Assembly: GCA_963751695.1 (NCBI GenBank)
Contig: CAVVVP010000002.1
Span: 124,001 to 188,000 of the forward strand
Source of the DNA: SZUA-22 sp963751695
Lineage (GTDB): Bacteria > Bacteroidota > Ignavibacteria > Ignavibacteriales > Melioribacteraceae
DNA: 64,000 nucleotides
Direction: 5' to 3'
The notes beneath the pieces are model-generated. The model searched no databases, was not told where the DNA came from, and was given only the letters and a program-made list of their open reading frames with translations. The translations under genes were made by a program, and so were the position numbers. Shown here one piece after another: positions 37,691-45,937 of the stretch. The first letter of the stretch is position 1; the number at the start of each line of letters is the position of its first letter.

Positions 37691-38461
37691 ATGAGTAAAA
37701 TTAAAATAGGACTAGTTCAATATTCTCCAGAATGGGAAGATGCAAATAGCTCAATAAAGAGAATTGATTCGCTCTTAGAAAGGTATCATCTGAGAAATGT
37801 GGATCTTTTAGTTTTTCCAGAAATGTCGTTAACCGGATTCACAATGAAATCAAAGTTGTTTGCTGAAGAGATGGATGGGATTTCATTCCTCTATTTTATG
37901 AATCTTGCAAAAAAGTTTAGGACAAACATTTTTGCTGGATTGGTTGAGAAAGACGAAGAAGATATCTACAATTCTCTTATTCATATTAATGATAAAGGCC
38001 TAATAATGAATCGATACAGAAAGATTCATCCCTTTTCAAGTTCAGGAGAAAACAAAAACTATAAAGCAAGCAGAACCCCTGTTGTAACGAAAATTGGAAA
38101 AACAAAAATTGGGCTTTCAATCTGCTACGACTTGAGATTTCCAGAATTGTACCGACATTATGGTAAAGAGGAAGTTGATATTCTATGCAATATTGCGAAC
38201 TGGCCAAGTGACAGGATAAGCCATTGGGATAAATTACTGCAAGCAAGAGCAATTGAAAATTTGTCTTTTATGATCGGAGTAAATAGAGTTGGAAGCGATC
38301 CTAAACTTGAATACTTAGGTCACTCTGCTGTTATCGATCCGATGGGAGAAGTCTTAATTAGGTCTGAAGAAGAAGAAATAATTTTTATGGAAATTGATAC
38401 AGAACTGGTTGATCAAACAAGAGAAAAACTTCCCTTTCTAAATGATATCAAATTGATCTAG
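37691..38461 (+). CDS. Carbon-nitrogen hydrolase, omega-amidase-like
   Basis: 256 residues with the nitrilase-superfamily Glu-Lys-Cys triad: FPEMSLTGFT, RYRKIHPFSS and LSICYDLRFPELYR. The sequence resembles YafV/Nit2-type omega-amidases, which hydrolyse alpha-ketoglutaramate and related repair substrates. It is alone on the plus strand in this stretch. Its stop TAG overlaps the stop of the convergent thioredoxin-like gene by four bases (CTAG). Confidence 0.85.
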   Translation: MSKIKIGLVQYSPEWEDANSSIKRIDSLLERYHLRNVDLLVFPEMSLTGFTMKSKLFAEEMDGISFLYFMNLAKKFRTNIFAGLVEKDEEDIYNSLIHINDKGLIMNRYRKIHPFSSSGENKNYKASRTPVVTKIGKTKIGLSICYDLRFPELYRHYGKEEVDILCNIANWPSDRISHWDKLLQARAIENLSFMIGVNRVGSDPKLEYLGHSAVIDPMGEVLIRSEEEEIIFMEIDTELVDQTREKLPFLNDIKLI

Positions 38462-38694
38462 TCAGATAATGCAACAGTAAGTTTTTGAAAATCTATTTCT
38501 CCATAGCTGAATAAAACATTTTCAACAAATAATGCTGGGACAATTGAGATTTGTTCATATTCTCCCTCTGAGATATTAATAACTTCCAAATTTACATCAG
38601 TTCTTTCTTGAGCATAGCTAGAAAGTTCTTCTTCGGTTTTTAGACATGCGGGACATTTTTCAGCCACAAAAAGTTCTAAGTTTCTATTCATCAT
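38458..38694 (-). CDS. Small thioredoxin/glutaredoxin-fold protein
   Basis: With the ATG at 38694 the protein (about 78 residues) starts MMNRNLELFVAEKCPACLKT, with a CPAC redox motif and a cis-Pro segment (VPALFVENVLFSYGEI). It is a small thioredoxin-fold redox protein. The longer open frame begins with a TTG at 38745 just after the Crp-type gene and adds a basic, hydrophobic stretch unlike the fold, so I prefer the ATG. Transcribed after the Crp-type regulator gene. Confidence 0.7.
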   Translation of the reverse strand: MMNRNLELFVAEKCPACLKTEEELSSYAQERTDVNLEVINISEGEYEQISIVPALFVENVLFSYGEIDFQKLTVALSD

Positions 38695-38752
38695 GCGGCT
38701 TAAATTAAAAAGAAGAAGAACCGGGAAATGTCGCTTGAAAGACAAAATTTAT

Positions 38753-39442
38753 TTATTCAGAAAGGTTGATCAATTTTTTTTTATTTTTGATTATCAATCT
38801 ACGGCGATCGAAATCGATTAATCCTTCTTCTCTTAAACCGGTTAAAATGGCATTCACAGTTTGTCTTGAACATGCAGTTAATGAGGCAATGTCTTGGTGA
38901 GTTAAAAAAGGTTTTATAAAAATCTCATCTCCTATCTTTTTCCCTTGATCTTCAGCTAGACTTAGCAGAAATGATACAACACGCTGATTAGCATCTTTGA
39001 AAACTAATCCCTCAATTCTTTCGCTATACTTTCGCATTTTAAAGCCAATGAGTTTAGTGAGTTTCAAGTTTAAGGAGGGATTTTTCTCAATAAAATCTTT
39101 GAAATCGTTTTTACTTATTGCACAAATCAAAGACTGATCCATCGTAATTGCATAATCAGATCTTTCGGAATCTTCAACAATGGACATTTCTCCAAATACG
39201 TCTCCAGGGTTTATCAGAGCGACTATCATCTCTTTTCCATCAGGCGAAGTTCGTGTAAGTTTTACTCTTCCCTTTTTTAAGAAAAAAATTGAATTTGAGG
39301 GATCCTGTGCAAAATAGATTGGCTGCGATTTAGAAATTTCTTGCATCTTTGTAATCTTTTCGAGTCGCTCCAAATTGTCACTACTCAATCCTTCAAAAAG
39401 ATTAAAATTTTCTAAGTACCAAAGTTTCGATTTATCTGCCAT
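38753..39442 (-). CDS. Crp/Fnr-family transcriptional regulator
   Basis: 229 residues. A cyclic-nucleotide-binding domain covers about residues 12-130 (PIYFAQDPSNSIFFLKKGRV, NPGDVFGEMSIVEDSERSDY), followed by the dimer helix and a winged helix-turn-helix (FLTHQDIASLTACSRQTVNA, GLREEGLI). No FNR-type N-terminal cysteine cluster is seen, so an oxygen-sensing 4Fe-4S version is unlikely; the ligand is open. Preceded by a candidate -10 element that forms part of an 11-bp inverted repeat. Confidence 0.87.
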   Translation of the reverse strand: MADKSKLWYLENFNLFEGLSSDNLERLEKITKMQEISKSQPIYFAQDPSNSIFFLKKGRVKLTRTSPDGKEMIVALINPGDVFGEMSIVEDSERSDYAITMDQSLICAISKNDFKDFIEKNPSLNLKLTKLIGFKMRKYSERIEGLVFKDANQRVVSFLLSLAEDQGKKIGDEIFIKPFLTHQDIASLTACSRQTVNAILTGLREEGLIDFDRRRLIIKNKKKLINLSE

Positions 39443-39476
39443 AGTTTTTCTTTCTTATTTCACAAGTGCTAAATTG

Positions 39477-39484
39477 AATATACA
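39477..39484 (-). promoter_or_regulatory. Candidate -10 element TGTATATT upstream of the Crp-type gene
   Basis: TGTATATT on the minus strand is 35 bases before the regulator ATG at 39442. The octamer overlaps the left arm of the inverted repeat 39478-39528, so a protein bound there could repress or autoregulate the gene. Confidence 0.42.
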
Positions 39485-39528
39485 ACCAAAATTTGTTCTA
39501 ATCAAATTGGTGACGTCTGGTTGTATAT
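39478..39528. repeat. 11-bp inverted repeat between divergent crp-type and DMT genes
   Basis: Perfect arms ATATACAACCA (39478-39488) and TGGTTGTATAT (39518-39528) are separated by 29 bases. The spacer itself contains AATTTG (39490-39495) and CAAATT (39503-39508), a nested pair. It lies in the 212-base divergent region, 36 bases from the Crp-type gene start. It may be an operator or two mirror-image promoter elements. It is not a terminator, as both adjacent genes begin here. Confidence 0.6.
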
Positions 39529-39654
39529 AGGTAGTAGAAAAATTTATGAAATATTCACTATCTTTAGTAAAGGAGAATTTCTTTATTAACTCTATAAAGA
39601 TATTTTATCAAAATATTTATGTATTAAACATGATATGGAAAGTGAAACATACTT

Positions 39655-40554
39655 GTGAATAAATTTGCTCCTCTATTTGTTGTAATCGCCGCTTCACTCT
39701 GGGGTGTTGATTCAATTGTACTGCGTCCTCATCTATATACCCTTCCAGTCTCATTGGTTGTTTTTATTGAAAGTATTATAGTAGCAGTATTATTAGTTCC
39801 CATTTTCTTTAAAAAATATTCTGATCTTAAAAAACTAAAAACAAAAGATCTTCTCGCATTTGGAGGAGTAGCTATTTTTGGAGGAGCAATTGGAACAATG
39901 GCCATAACCACGGCATTGTTTTATGTAAACTATGTCAATCTATCAATTGTTGTTCTAATCCAAAAATTGCAGCCAGTTTTTGCATTGATAATGGCTGCTC
40001 TTTTACTTAAAGAACGTCTTCCCAAAACATTTTTTATTTGGGCAGTCTTTGCGGTTTTTGGAGCTTTTTTGATGACTTTTGGATTGAAAATTCCAAATTT
40101 GGACACTGGGGATAAAACATTTATTGCATCATCATTCGCTTTGTTGGCAGCTTTTAGTTTTGGATTTTCTACTGTTCTCAGCAAACGAGCACTAAGAAAC
40201 GTTACATATGAACTGGGAACTTACCTAAGATTTTTAATATCGGCATTGATAATGTTTGTTATTGTATTAATTTCTGGGGACATTTCATCAATTGGAGAAG
40301 TTACTGATTCTCAATGGATAATTTTTCTCATTATTGCTTTCACATCCGGGGGTTTGGCCATTTTTCTCTATTATTATGGATTAAAAAGAATAAGCGCTTC
40401 GATCGCCACAATTGCTGAGTTATCTTTCCCTCTTACAGCGATATTACTTGAATATTTGCTTCATGATAATATTTTGGATTGGCTTCAATGGATAGGTGCA
40501 ATACTACTAATTTTTAGTATTCTCCAAGTTTCAAAAATTAACTTTAATCCTTGA
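39655..40554 (+). CDS. EamA/DMT-family transporter
   Basis: 299 residues starting with GTG, with about ten membrane helices and the internal duplication of two EamA domains (about residues 3-140 and 152-295). Landmarks are WGVDSIVLRPHLYTLPVS, ALIMAALLLKERLPKTFFIW and ASIATIAELSFPLTAILLEY. Members export amino acids, drugs or other metabolites; the substrate cannot be predicted. Its stop lies 15 bases from the end of the convergent repeat protein gene. Confidence 0.88.
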   Translation: MNKFAPLFVVIAASLWGVDSIVLRPHLYTLPVSLVVFIESIIVAVLLVPIFFKKYSDLKKLKTKDLLAFGGVAIFGGAIGTMAITTALFYVNYVNLSIVVLIQKLQPVFALIMAALLLKERLPKTFFIWAVFAVFGAFLMTFGLKIPNLDTGDKTFIASSFALLAAFSFGFSTVLSKRALRNVTYELGTYLRFLISALIMFVIVLISGDISSIGEVTDSQWIIFLIIAFTSGGLAIFLYYYGLKRISASIATIAELSFPLTAILLEYLLHDNILDWLQWIGAILLIFSILQVSKINFNP

Positions 40555-40569
40555 AATTAACTATATATA

Positions 40570-42261
40570 CTACTTTTCAAGTATAATTGTTATGCCGTAT
40601 CTTTCTTTTTCGTCTGGTGGAGTTGAATTCCAATCTGGATAAGAATGTGAATCGTCAGTTTGGAAATAGACTTTATACTCACCTGACGGCAGTGAAATAA
40701 CTTCATTAAACATTCTATTTTTCTTTGCACCACCAGCATGATAAGTTCTGTTATATTTCATTTCCCAAACTATTTCACCAGAAGTATTCTCAATCCAACC
40801 ATAATCGTTCATCTCGCCACTTCCACCCTCACCAATTGCAATTATTCTAATGTTTGAATCTGTTTCAAGTTTGAATGTTTTTTTTATTCGTTCTTCATCC
40901 CCGGTTTGAACTATTTCAACTAAAAGATTTTCGTTTTTATAATTATCCGCATCGAAGTATTCAACATATTTATTGTCGTCTTTATTTTCAGTCCAAATCT
41001 TTATTCCCCAATCTTCTGCATGATAAGGAGGCGAGTCATTCCAGTTCATAAACGAATGGCTATCATCTGTTACATAGTAGGCAATATAGTTACCTTCATT
41101 TAAAGTGATTTTCTCATCGGTCATTCTATTTTTCTTAGATCCACCTGCATACTCCGTGTTTCTTTTCCTCATCTTCCATACTGTTTCTCGTGTATCAGCG
41201 TTCACTATCCAACCATAATCAGCCATCTCTTGAAGGCCTTCTCCTACCGAAAATACTCTTAGTTTAACTTTCTTCGTTAGTTTAAATCCTTGTGATCGAG
41301 TTTCATTATCATGCACTTTTGAAATATCTATAATAGGTTTATGAACATCCTCTTCACGAAATGAGATTACATTTTTCGCATCGTTTTCAGAAGCCGGGAA
41401 AATGGTTATTCCCCAATACTGAGGATCTTCTGGTGGGAGAACATTCCATTCATCATATGAGTGTGAATCATCAGATACATATGTCACGTAGTAACTTCCC
41501 TTTGATAAATTGATAGTTGCACTTACTGATCTATTTTTTTTTCCTCCACCCGCATAATCAGAATCATTTTTGTTGAACATCCAAATTCTTCTGTTTTTAC
41601 TCACATCGTAGATATAACCAAAGTCATAAAATTGTTTGCTGATTCCTTCCCCAATTCCGTAGATGTTAATTTTTGTGTCGCCAGATAAAGAAAATTTTCT
41701 TTGAATGTTTTCATAATCTCCAACGCGAGTAATGGATACAATTGATGAATTGTTTCTTTGATCAACAAGTTCTTCAGCGTCTACAATTTTGAAATTATTA
41801 TTGCCCGTCACTGAAATAAAAAATTTATCTCGGTATTCTGTAAAATGCTCACTTTTTTTCTTAAATATACTTCCCATTAAACTATTTAGATCGCGGAATT
41901 CAAATTCCTCAAAATCATGTCCAGAAGCGAAATAGACTTCATAATTTCCTTGTTCAAGGTCTAAGTTTCTTTCAACTTCAAATTCTCCATCTTCTTTTTC
42001 ATACTCTTCACACGTAGAACTTCTCCATACAACTTCTCGGCTGTTAGAATTCAAAATCCATGCGTAATAGTTAAGATAATTTTCCCATTGGTCAAAAGAA
42101 GCAGCAAGTCCACTGATTTCTATTTTTGAATTGTCTGAAAGATTAAATGCACCCATATCAACTTGACCTGGAAGTACATTTCCAACTTTTAGGGATTGAA
42201 TTTGACCATCCACGGTAAACGCAATAGCGAAAATCAATATTAAATATCTATATCTGAACAT
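40570..42261 (-). CDS. Exported protein with tandem 115-residue repeats, unknown family
   Basis: With the ATG at 42261 the protein begins MFRYRYLILIFAIAFTVDGQ, a signal peptide, and is about 563 residues. It contains three clear copies of a repeat of about 115 residues, each with an opening of the type IxxxGEGxxxMxDYGWI, then VWxM, YAGGxKKNR, and a closing DDSHSxxxWNxxPP. A fourth, N-terminal copy (residues about 65-170 of the long frame) is diverged. The strands predicted between the motifs suggest a beta-sandwich. I do not recognise a named family or enzyme motif. The open frame extends to 42324, but that would precede the signal peptide and overlap the divergent gene. Confidence 0.7.
   Translation of the reverse strand: MFRYRYLILIFAIAFTVDGQIQSLKVGNVLPGQVDMGAFNLSDNSKIEISGLAASFDQWENYLNYYAWILNSNSREVVWRSSTCEEYEKEDGEFEVERNLDLEQGNYEVYFASGHDFEEFEFRDLNSLMGSIFKKKSEHFTEYRDKFFISVTGNNNFKIVDAEELVDQRNNSSIVSITRVGDYENIQRKFSLSGDTKINIYGIGEGISKQFYDFGYIYDVSKNRRIWMFNKNDSDYAGGGKKNRSVSATINLSKGSYYVTYVSDDSHSYDEWNVLPPEDPQYWGITIFPASENDAKNVISFREEDVHKPIIDISKVHDNETRSQGFKLTKKVKLRVFSVGEGLQEMADYGWIVNADTRETVWKMRKRNTEYAGGSKKNRMTDEKITLNEGNYIAYYVTDDSHSFMNWNDSPPYHAEDWGIKIWTENKDDNKYVEYFDADNYKNENLLVEIVQTGDEERIKKTFKLETDSNIRIIAIGEGGSGEMNDYGWIENTSGEIVWEMKYNRTYHAGGAKKNRMFNEVISLPSGEYKVYFQTDDSHSYPDWNSTPPDEKERYGITIILEK
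40579..40923 (-). repeat. Repeat copy 4 of the unknown exported protein
   Basis: Encodes the copy with GEGGSGEMNDYGWIEN, HAGGAKKNRM and DDSHSYPDWNSTPP. The protein ends right after this repeat, so no separate sorting domain follows. Confidence 0.75.
40993..41334 (-). repeat. Repeat copy 3 of the unknown exported protein
   Basis: Encodes the copy with GEGLQEMADYGWIVNA, YAGGSKKNRM and DDSHSFMNWNDSPP. Confidence 0.75.
41401..41742 (-). repeat. Repeat copy 2 of the unknown exported protein
   Basis: Encodes the copy containing GEGISKQFYDFGYIYDV, YAGGGKKNR and DDSHSYDEWNVLPP. It is the second of four domains; the next two follow toward the C-terminus. Confidence 0.75.
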
Positions 42262-42314
42262 TTTTATTCTCCAGCATTCTATTATTGCTGAATTTTTAGA
42301 CGTCATAGGTTTAA

Positions 42315-43313
42315 ATGAGTTCACTGATTTCAGACTTTTATTTCTGCTTATTTCTTCAAAAGATGGAGAATTTAAGCATACTTTATCCTACATTTCACCT
42401 TATGAAAAAGCCTCTTAAATCTCAACTTTCATTACCTCTAAGTTGGAAATATTCCGAGGCGAAGTGTTACACAGAGTTTATTGAGCTGAATAACTCAACA
42501 AAATGGATCTATTCAGCTTCATTATTGAATATGGATCAGTTTTTTAGATCTGAGTTTCTTTTAAATAATGATTCCAGGAATGAGATAATAATTCGAGGGT
42601 GCAATCAAAAAATAACTGACTACTTATTATACCTTAACTTTCGATCGATACTTATAGGTAAAGAGGCAATTTTAGAGCTTGATAAAGAGCTTTTTACAAA
42701 AAGATCACTAAAAGAGCAAATAAGAAGAGGACTGAAACATGGGTGTGCGGAAGAAGTTGAATATTCTACTGAAGCGATAAAACAACTTGCAGATTTTAAA
42801 AACCGTTCTTCCCATGCTTCTGAACCTCAATTAAAATATTTTTTTATTGATGAATTCAAACCAGGTACAAGATTATTTGTATTCAAAGATACTAGTGAAA
42901 TATGGCAAGCAGCTGTTTTAGTATCGAAAAACTCAACATGGAAAATTCATACAGAACTTCTTTTGAGAAAAAAAAATACCCCGAACGGAGTTATGGAAGC
43001 ACTTCTTTATCAGATCTATTTAACATTGAGAGAGGATGGATTTTTAGAGTGGAGTTTAGGAGAAGTACCTTTTATAAAAGATAATCACTTTGAATTTTCT
43101 TTTTTTTCGTTACAAGGTCTTTTAATTGGAATTGGAAGATCATTAAAATTTGCGTATAACTATAAAGGATTATTTTTTTTCAAAAATAAACTTGCTTCAC
43201 GCTGGGATAATATTTATATGTGTGCTTCTCCAAAAGTGAAATTGAAACATTTTATCCTTTTAAGCATTAAAAGTAATTTAACATCCTTAGCATTATTTAA
43301 ACTATTCAAATAA
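42315..43313 (+). CDS. Soluble MprF-C/DUF2156-type acyltransferase domain protein
   Basis: 332 residues without clear membrane segments. The C-terminal two thirds resemble the GNAT-like catalytic domain of MprF (phosphatidylglycerol lysyltransferase, DUF2156): LKEQIRRGLKHG, then NGVMEALLYQIYLTLREDG, FLEWSLGEVPF and FKNKLASRWDNIYM. MprF itself has a large N-terminal flippase that is absent here. It may aminoacylate a lipid or act on another acceptor. Possible starts are 42315, 42363 and 42402; the first has a weak AGG six bases upstream. It is divergent from the repeat protein gene. Confidence 0.65.
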   Translation: MSSLISDFYFCLFLQKMENLSILYPTFHLMKKPLKSQLSLPLSWKYSEAKCYTEFIELNNSTKWIYSASLLNMDQFFRSEFLLNNDSRNEIIIRGCNQKITDYLLYLNFRSILIGKEAILELDKELFTKRSLKEQIRRGLKHGCAEEVEYSTEAIKQLADFKNRSSHASEPQLKYFFIDEFKPGTRLFVFKDTSEIWQAAVLVSKNSTWKIHTELLLRKKNTPNGVMEALLYQIYLTLREDGFLEWSLGEVPFIKDNHFEFSFFSLQGLLIGIGRSLKFAYNYKGLFFFKNKLASRWDNIYMCASPKVKLKHFILLSIKSNLTSLALFKLFK

Positions 43314-43374
43314 AATGAGTTAAGAGAAAACGAAAATTTTCTGGAGAAATAATTTATATCAACTAATGTAATAC

Positions 43375-43403
43375 TTGACAAAAAGGTTTCATTTACTTAT
43401 TTT
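43375..43403 (+). promoter_or_regulatory. Sigma-70-like promoter of the Rrf2 gene
   Basis: TTGACA at 43375-43380, a 17-base spacer, and TATTTT at 43398-43403. It lies 55 bases upstream of the Rrf2-family ATG. The ribosome site AAAGGAAAAAG is just before the ATG. Confidence 0.55.
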
Positions 43404-43457
43404 AATTTTTGAATTCCAATTTAAGCTAAACCAATTCATAATATAAAGGAAAAAGAA

Positions 43458-43892
43458 ATGATCTATACCAAAACTGGTGAATATGCTATAAGAGCAATTC
43501 TTTTCTTGGCTAGACAATCGAAAGATACATTAATCATGTCATCAGATATTGCGAAAAGTGAAGACATTCCAGCACATTATCTTGCTAAAATCCTTCAGAG
43601 AATGGCAAAATATGGCTATGTTGATTCTTTCAAAGGAAGAGGTGGTGGATTTAAGATAACTGATCTCGCAAATAACAGTTCAATTTTAGAAATAGTTGAG
43701 AGGATCGAAGGTCCAGTTATCAATCTTAAATGTGTTACTGGATTGAAAGAATGTTCGGATGAAACACCTTGTCCGCTTCATGAGGAATGGTCAAAACTAC
43801 GTGATCAAATCTATAATTTGATTTCCAGCAAATCGGTTTTGGAAGTTGCTTCAGAGTATTCTAAGACACTTCAGAAAATCGAAGGTATTTAA
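43458..43892 (+). CDS. Rrf2-family transcriptional regulator
   Basis: 144 residues. The N-terminal winged helix is typical (MIYTKTGEYAIRAILFLA, IPAHYLAKILQRMAKYGYVD, FKGRGGGFKI). The cysteines C92, C99 and C105 (KCVTGLKEC...TPCPLHEEW) are placed as in Fe-S-sensing Rrf2 proteins such as IscR or NsrR, so it probably binds a cluster and senses redox, NO or iron-sulfur status. No target gene is adjacent. Ends before a clear hairpin terminator. Confidence 0.88.
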   Translation: MIYTKTGEYAIRAILFLARQSKDTLIMSSDIAKSEDIPAHYLAKILQRMAKYGYVDSFKGRGGGFKITDLANNSSILEIVERIEGPVINLKCVTGLKECSDETPCPLHEEWSKLRDQIYNLISSKSVLEVASEYSKTLQKIEGI

Positions 43893-43897
43893 TTTAT

Positions 43898-43922
43898 AAG
43901 GGCTATCGATTAGATAGCCCTT
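43898..43922 (+). terminator. Rho-independent terminator after the Rrf2 gene
   Basis: A perfect 10-bp stem AAGGGCTATC / GATAGCCCTT with a 5-base loop, followed on the plus strand by TTCCCTT. It begins six bases after the stop codon. The stem could also slow transcription from the subtilase gene, which ends at 43937 on the other strand. Confidence 0.7.
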
Positions 43923-43936
43923 TCCCTTCTTAAATT

Positions 43937-45904
43937 TTAGTTAAGTAAGATCATTTTATTTATTGAATTTGTACTCTGAGTTTTTACACGATAGAAATAA
44001 ACTCCACTTGCAACACGTCTATTAAAGTCATCACTCCCATTCCAGAAGAACTTATAAGAACCTTGGAGCTTCTCCCCACTAAAAATTGTTTTAATCTTTT
44101 GACCCAGAATATTATAAACTGTCAAATCGATACTTGTTGGACTAGGAATATCGATATTTATTGTTGTTGAACCATTAAAGGGATTAGGATAGTTCTGAGA
44201 TAAAGCAAACTCTTGTGGGAGTATGGTTCCGGTGTATCTGACAATATCCAATGAGCCATAAATGTAAGTGTATAATGGATTTTCGATGGATTTCCCATTA
44301 CCTTCAGAATCTACAACAGAAAATTGAATTTCTAATTCCGTTCCAACCGAATACGTGGGGATCTCAAACGTATAATAGCCATCTTGTTTTTCCATTGCTG
44401 CAACCGGTATATAATCATCACCAACCCTATATATCGCAACATAAACCGAATCATCATCTGTAATCAAACTATCGATAAACATTTTATTTAATGTATAGAA
44501 ACCATTACTTTCATTTAGGTTTGGATATTCCAGAGCGCGTTTGGCTGAAAGTAGCCCGTAACCTCTTTCATAATTGGTAATATCCGGCTTCTCGGGGTGA
44601 TCTCCAGACTCTATAATTATTCTTCGGACTTGTGTGTTCTTTAGATGAGGATAAGCTGACATCAGCTGAGCTGCAATTCCTGAAGCTATTGGTGCTGCAA
44701 AGGATGTTCCACCCCCATAATTATAACCTTCTGTGTAAGCTACAGCATGATAACAGCTAACCCCTTGTGCAACTATTTCAGGTTTAATTCTATTATCATA
44801 TGAAGGTCCAATAGAACTGAAGGAAGCAATCTGGTTTGCTGCATCAACTGCTCCAACACAAATTGTATTAAAACCATCTGATGGAGCAGTAATATACTTC
44901 CAAGTTTTATTGCCTTCATTACCTGCTGAAGAAATAGTTATCATTCCTTTTAAAAAAGCAATCTCAGAAGCTTGCGTCACAATTGTTGTTTTGCCGTCCA
45001 TGTCTTTGTAAGTGTAAGACTCATCCGGATTATCGAATTCACTATAACCAAGAGAACTCGAGGTTATATCAACTCCAAGACTTTCCATCCACTCCAATGC
45101 TGCAGCATAGTTATCTTCTTCAATTCTTGATTCTGATTGAACATCTTCGGTCTTAGCTAAAACGTACTTGGCATTATATGCTGGTCCAATTAGCCATCCC
45201 TCATCATAACCTCCAATTATAGAAAAAACAGCTGTGCCATGTGATGCTAATCCATCATCAGTATCATTATCACCATATACAAAATCGCGTTCAAAAAGAA
45301 CATCGGCACTACTTAAGGAAGGATGGTTTTTCCATGCAAATCCGCCATCAAGTAACCCAACTATAATATCTTGTCCAGAATATCCAAGGTCATGAATAAT
45401 AGGAATATCTGAAAGGTTATTCTGTGTAAATGATGAGCCGTAATCTAATTTGGAAGAAGAGTCAAGCTCGTTGGAAGACTTACTTAAAGAAGAATTCGTA
45501 ATTTTACTTCTATCAACTTTAATTGATTTTACCTTTTCTACTTTTTCTACAAAACTCAGTTTTTTAATATCATTAATCTGATCAGAGTTTAAGGAACAAG
45601 AAACTGCATTGAACCATTTTAATTCCCAGATAATTTCTGCTCCGATCTCTTCAATATTTTTTACATAGTTCTCTTTTACTTGGATATCCCTAAAGTCTAT
45701 AATATTTTCACCGAGATGTTTTTCCCGACGCTCAATACTTCTTGGTGATAAATCAGTTAATGCCAACTGATATTCTTCAGAAGATTTAGATAATCTATTA
45801 GACTCTTGAATTCCCTTATCCTTAAAAAAGACTAAGTACTTGTTCTTTGTTTGAGGTAAAAGAAGTGAATTGATAAGAAATATGATTAATAATAATTTTT
45901 TCAT
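43937..45904 (-). CDS. Subtilisin-family serine protease with T9SS sorting domain
   Basis: The long frame starts at 45922; the ATG at 45904 gives a clean signal peptide (MKKLLLIIFLINSLLLPQ). The catalytic triad, numbered on the long frame, is D192 (GLLDGGFAW), H228 (SHGTAVFSI) and S407 (GGTSFAAPIAS). An inhibitor-like pro-region is seen before it. The C-terminal 90 residues (QNYPNPFNGSTTINIDIPS, LTVYNILGQKIK, GVYFYRVKT) are a type A T9SS sorting domain, so the protease is exported across the outer membrane and probably anchored or released. Followed downstream on the minus strand by nothing in operon distance; lepB lies 33 bases upstream. Confidence 0.9.
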   Translation of the reverse strand: MKKLLLIIFLINSLLLPQTKNKYLVFFKDKGIQESNRLSKSSEEYQLALTDLSPRSIERREKHLGENIIDFRDIQVKENYVKNIEEIGAEIIWELKWFNAVSCSLNSDQINDIKKLSFVEKVEKVKSIKVDRSKITNSSLSKSSNELDSSSKLDYGSSFTQNNLSDIPIIHDLGYSGQDIIVGLLDGGFAWKNHPSLSSADVLFERDFVYGDNDTDDGLASHGTAVFSIIGGYDEGWLIGPAYNAKYVLAKTEDVQSESRIEEDNYAAALEWMESLGVDITSSSLGYSEFDNPDESYTYKDMDGKTTIVTQASEIAFLKGMITISSAGNEGNKTWKYITAPSDGFNTICVGAVDAANQIASFSSIGPSYDNRIKPEIVAQGVSCYHAVAYTEGYNYGGGTSFAAPIASGIAAQLMSAYPHLKNTQVRRIIIESGDHPEKPDITNYERGYGLLSAKRALEYPNLNESNGFYTLNKMFIDSLITDDDSVYVAIYRVGDDYIPVAAMEKQDGYYTFEIPTYSVGTELEIQFSVVDSEGNGKSIENPLYTYIYGSLDIVRYTGTILPQEFALSQNYPNPFNGSTTINIDIPSPTSIDLTVYNILGQKIKTIFSGEKLQGSYKFFWNGSDDFNRRVASGVYFYRVKTQSTNSINKMILLN

Positions 45905-45937
45905 TGTCTGTGGATTTCTCAAAATTAGAGATACTAG

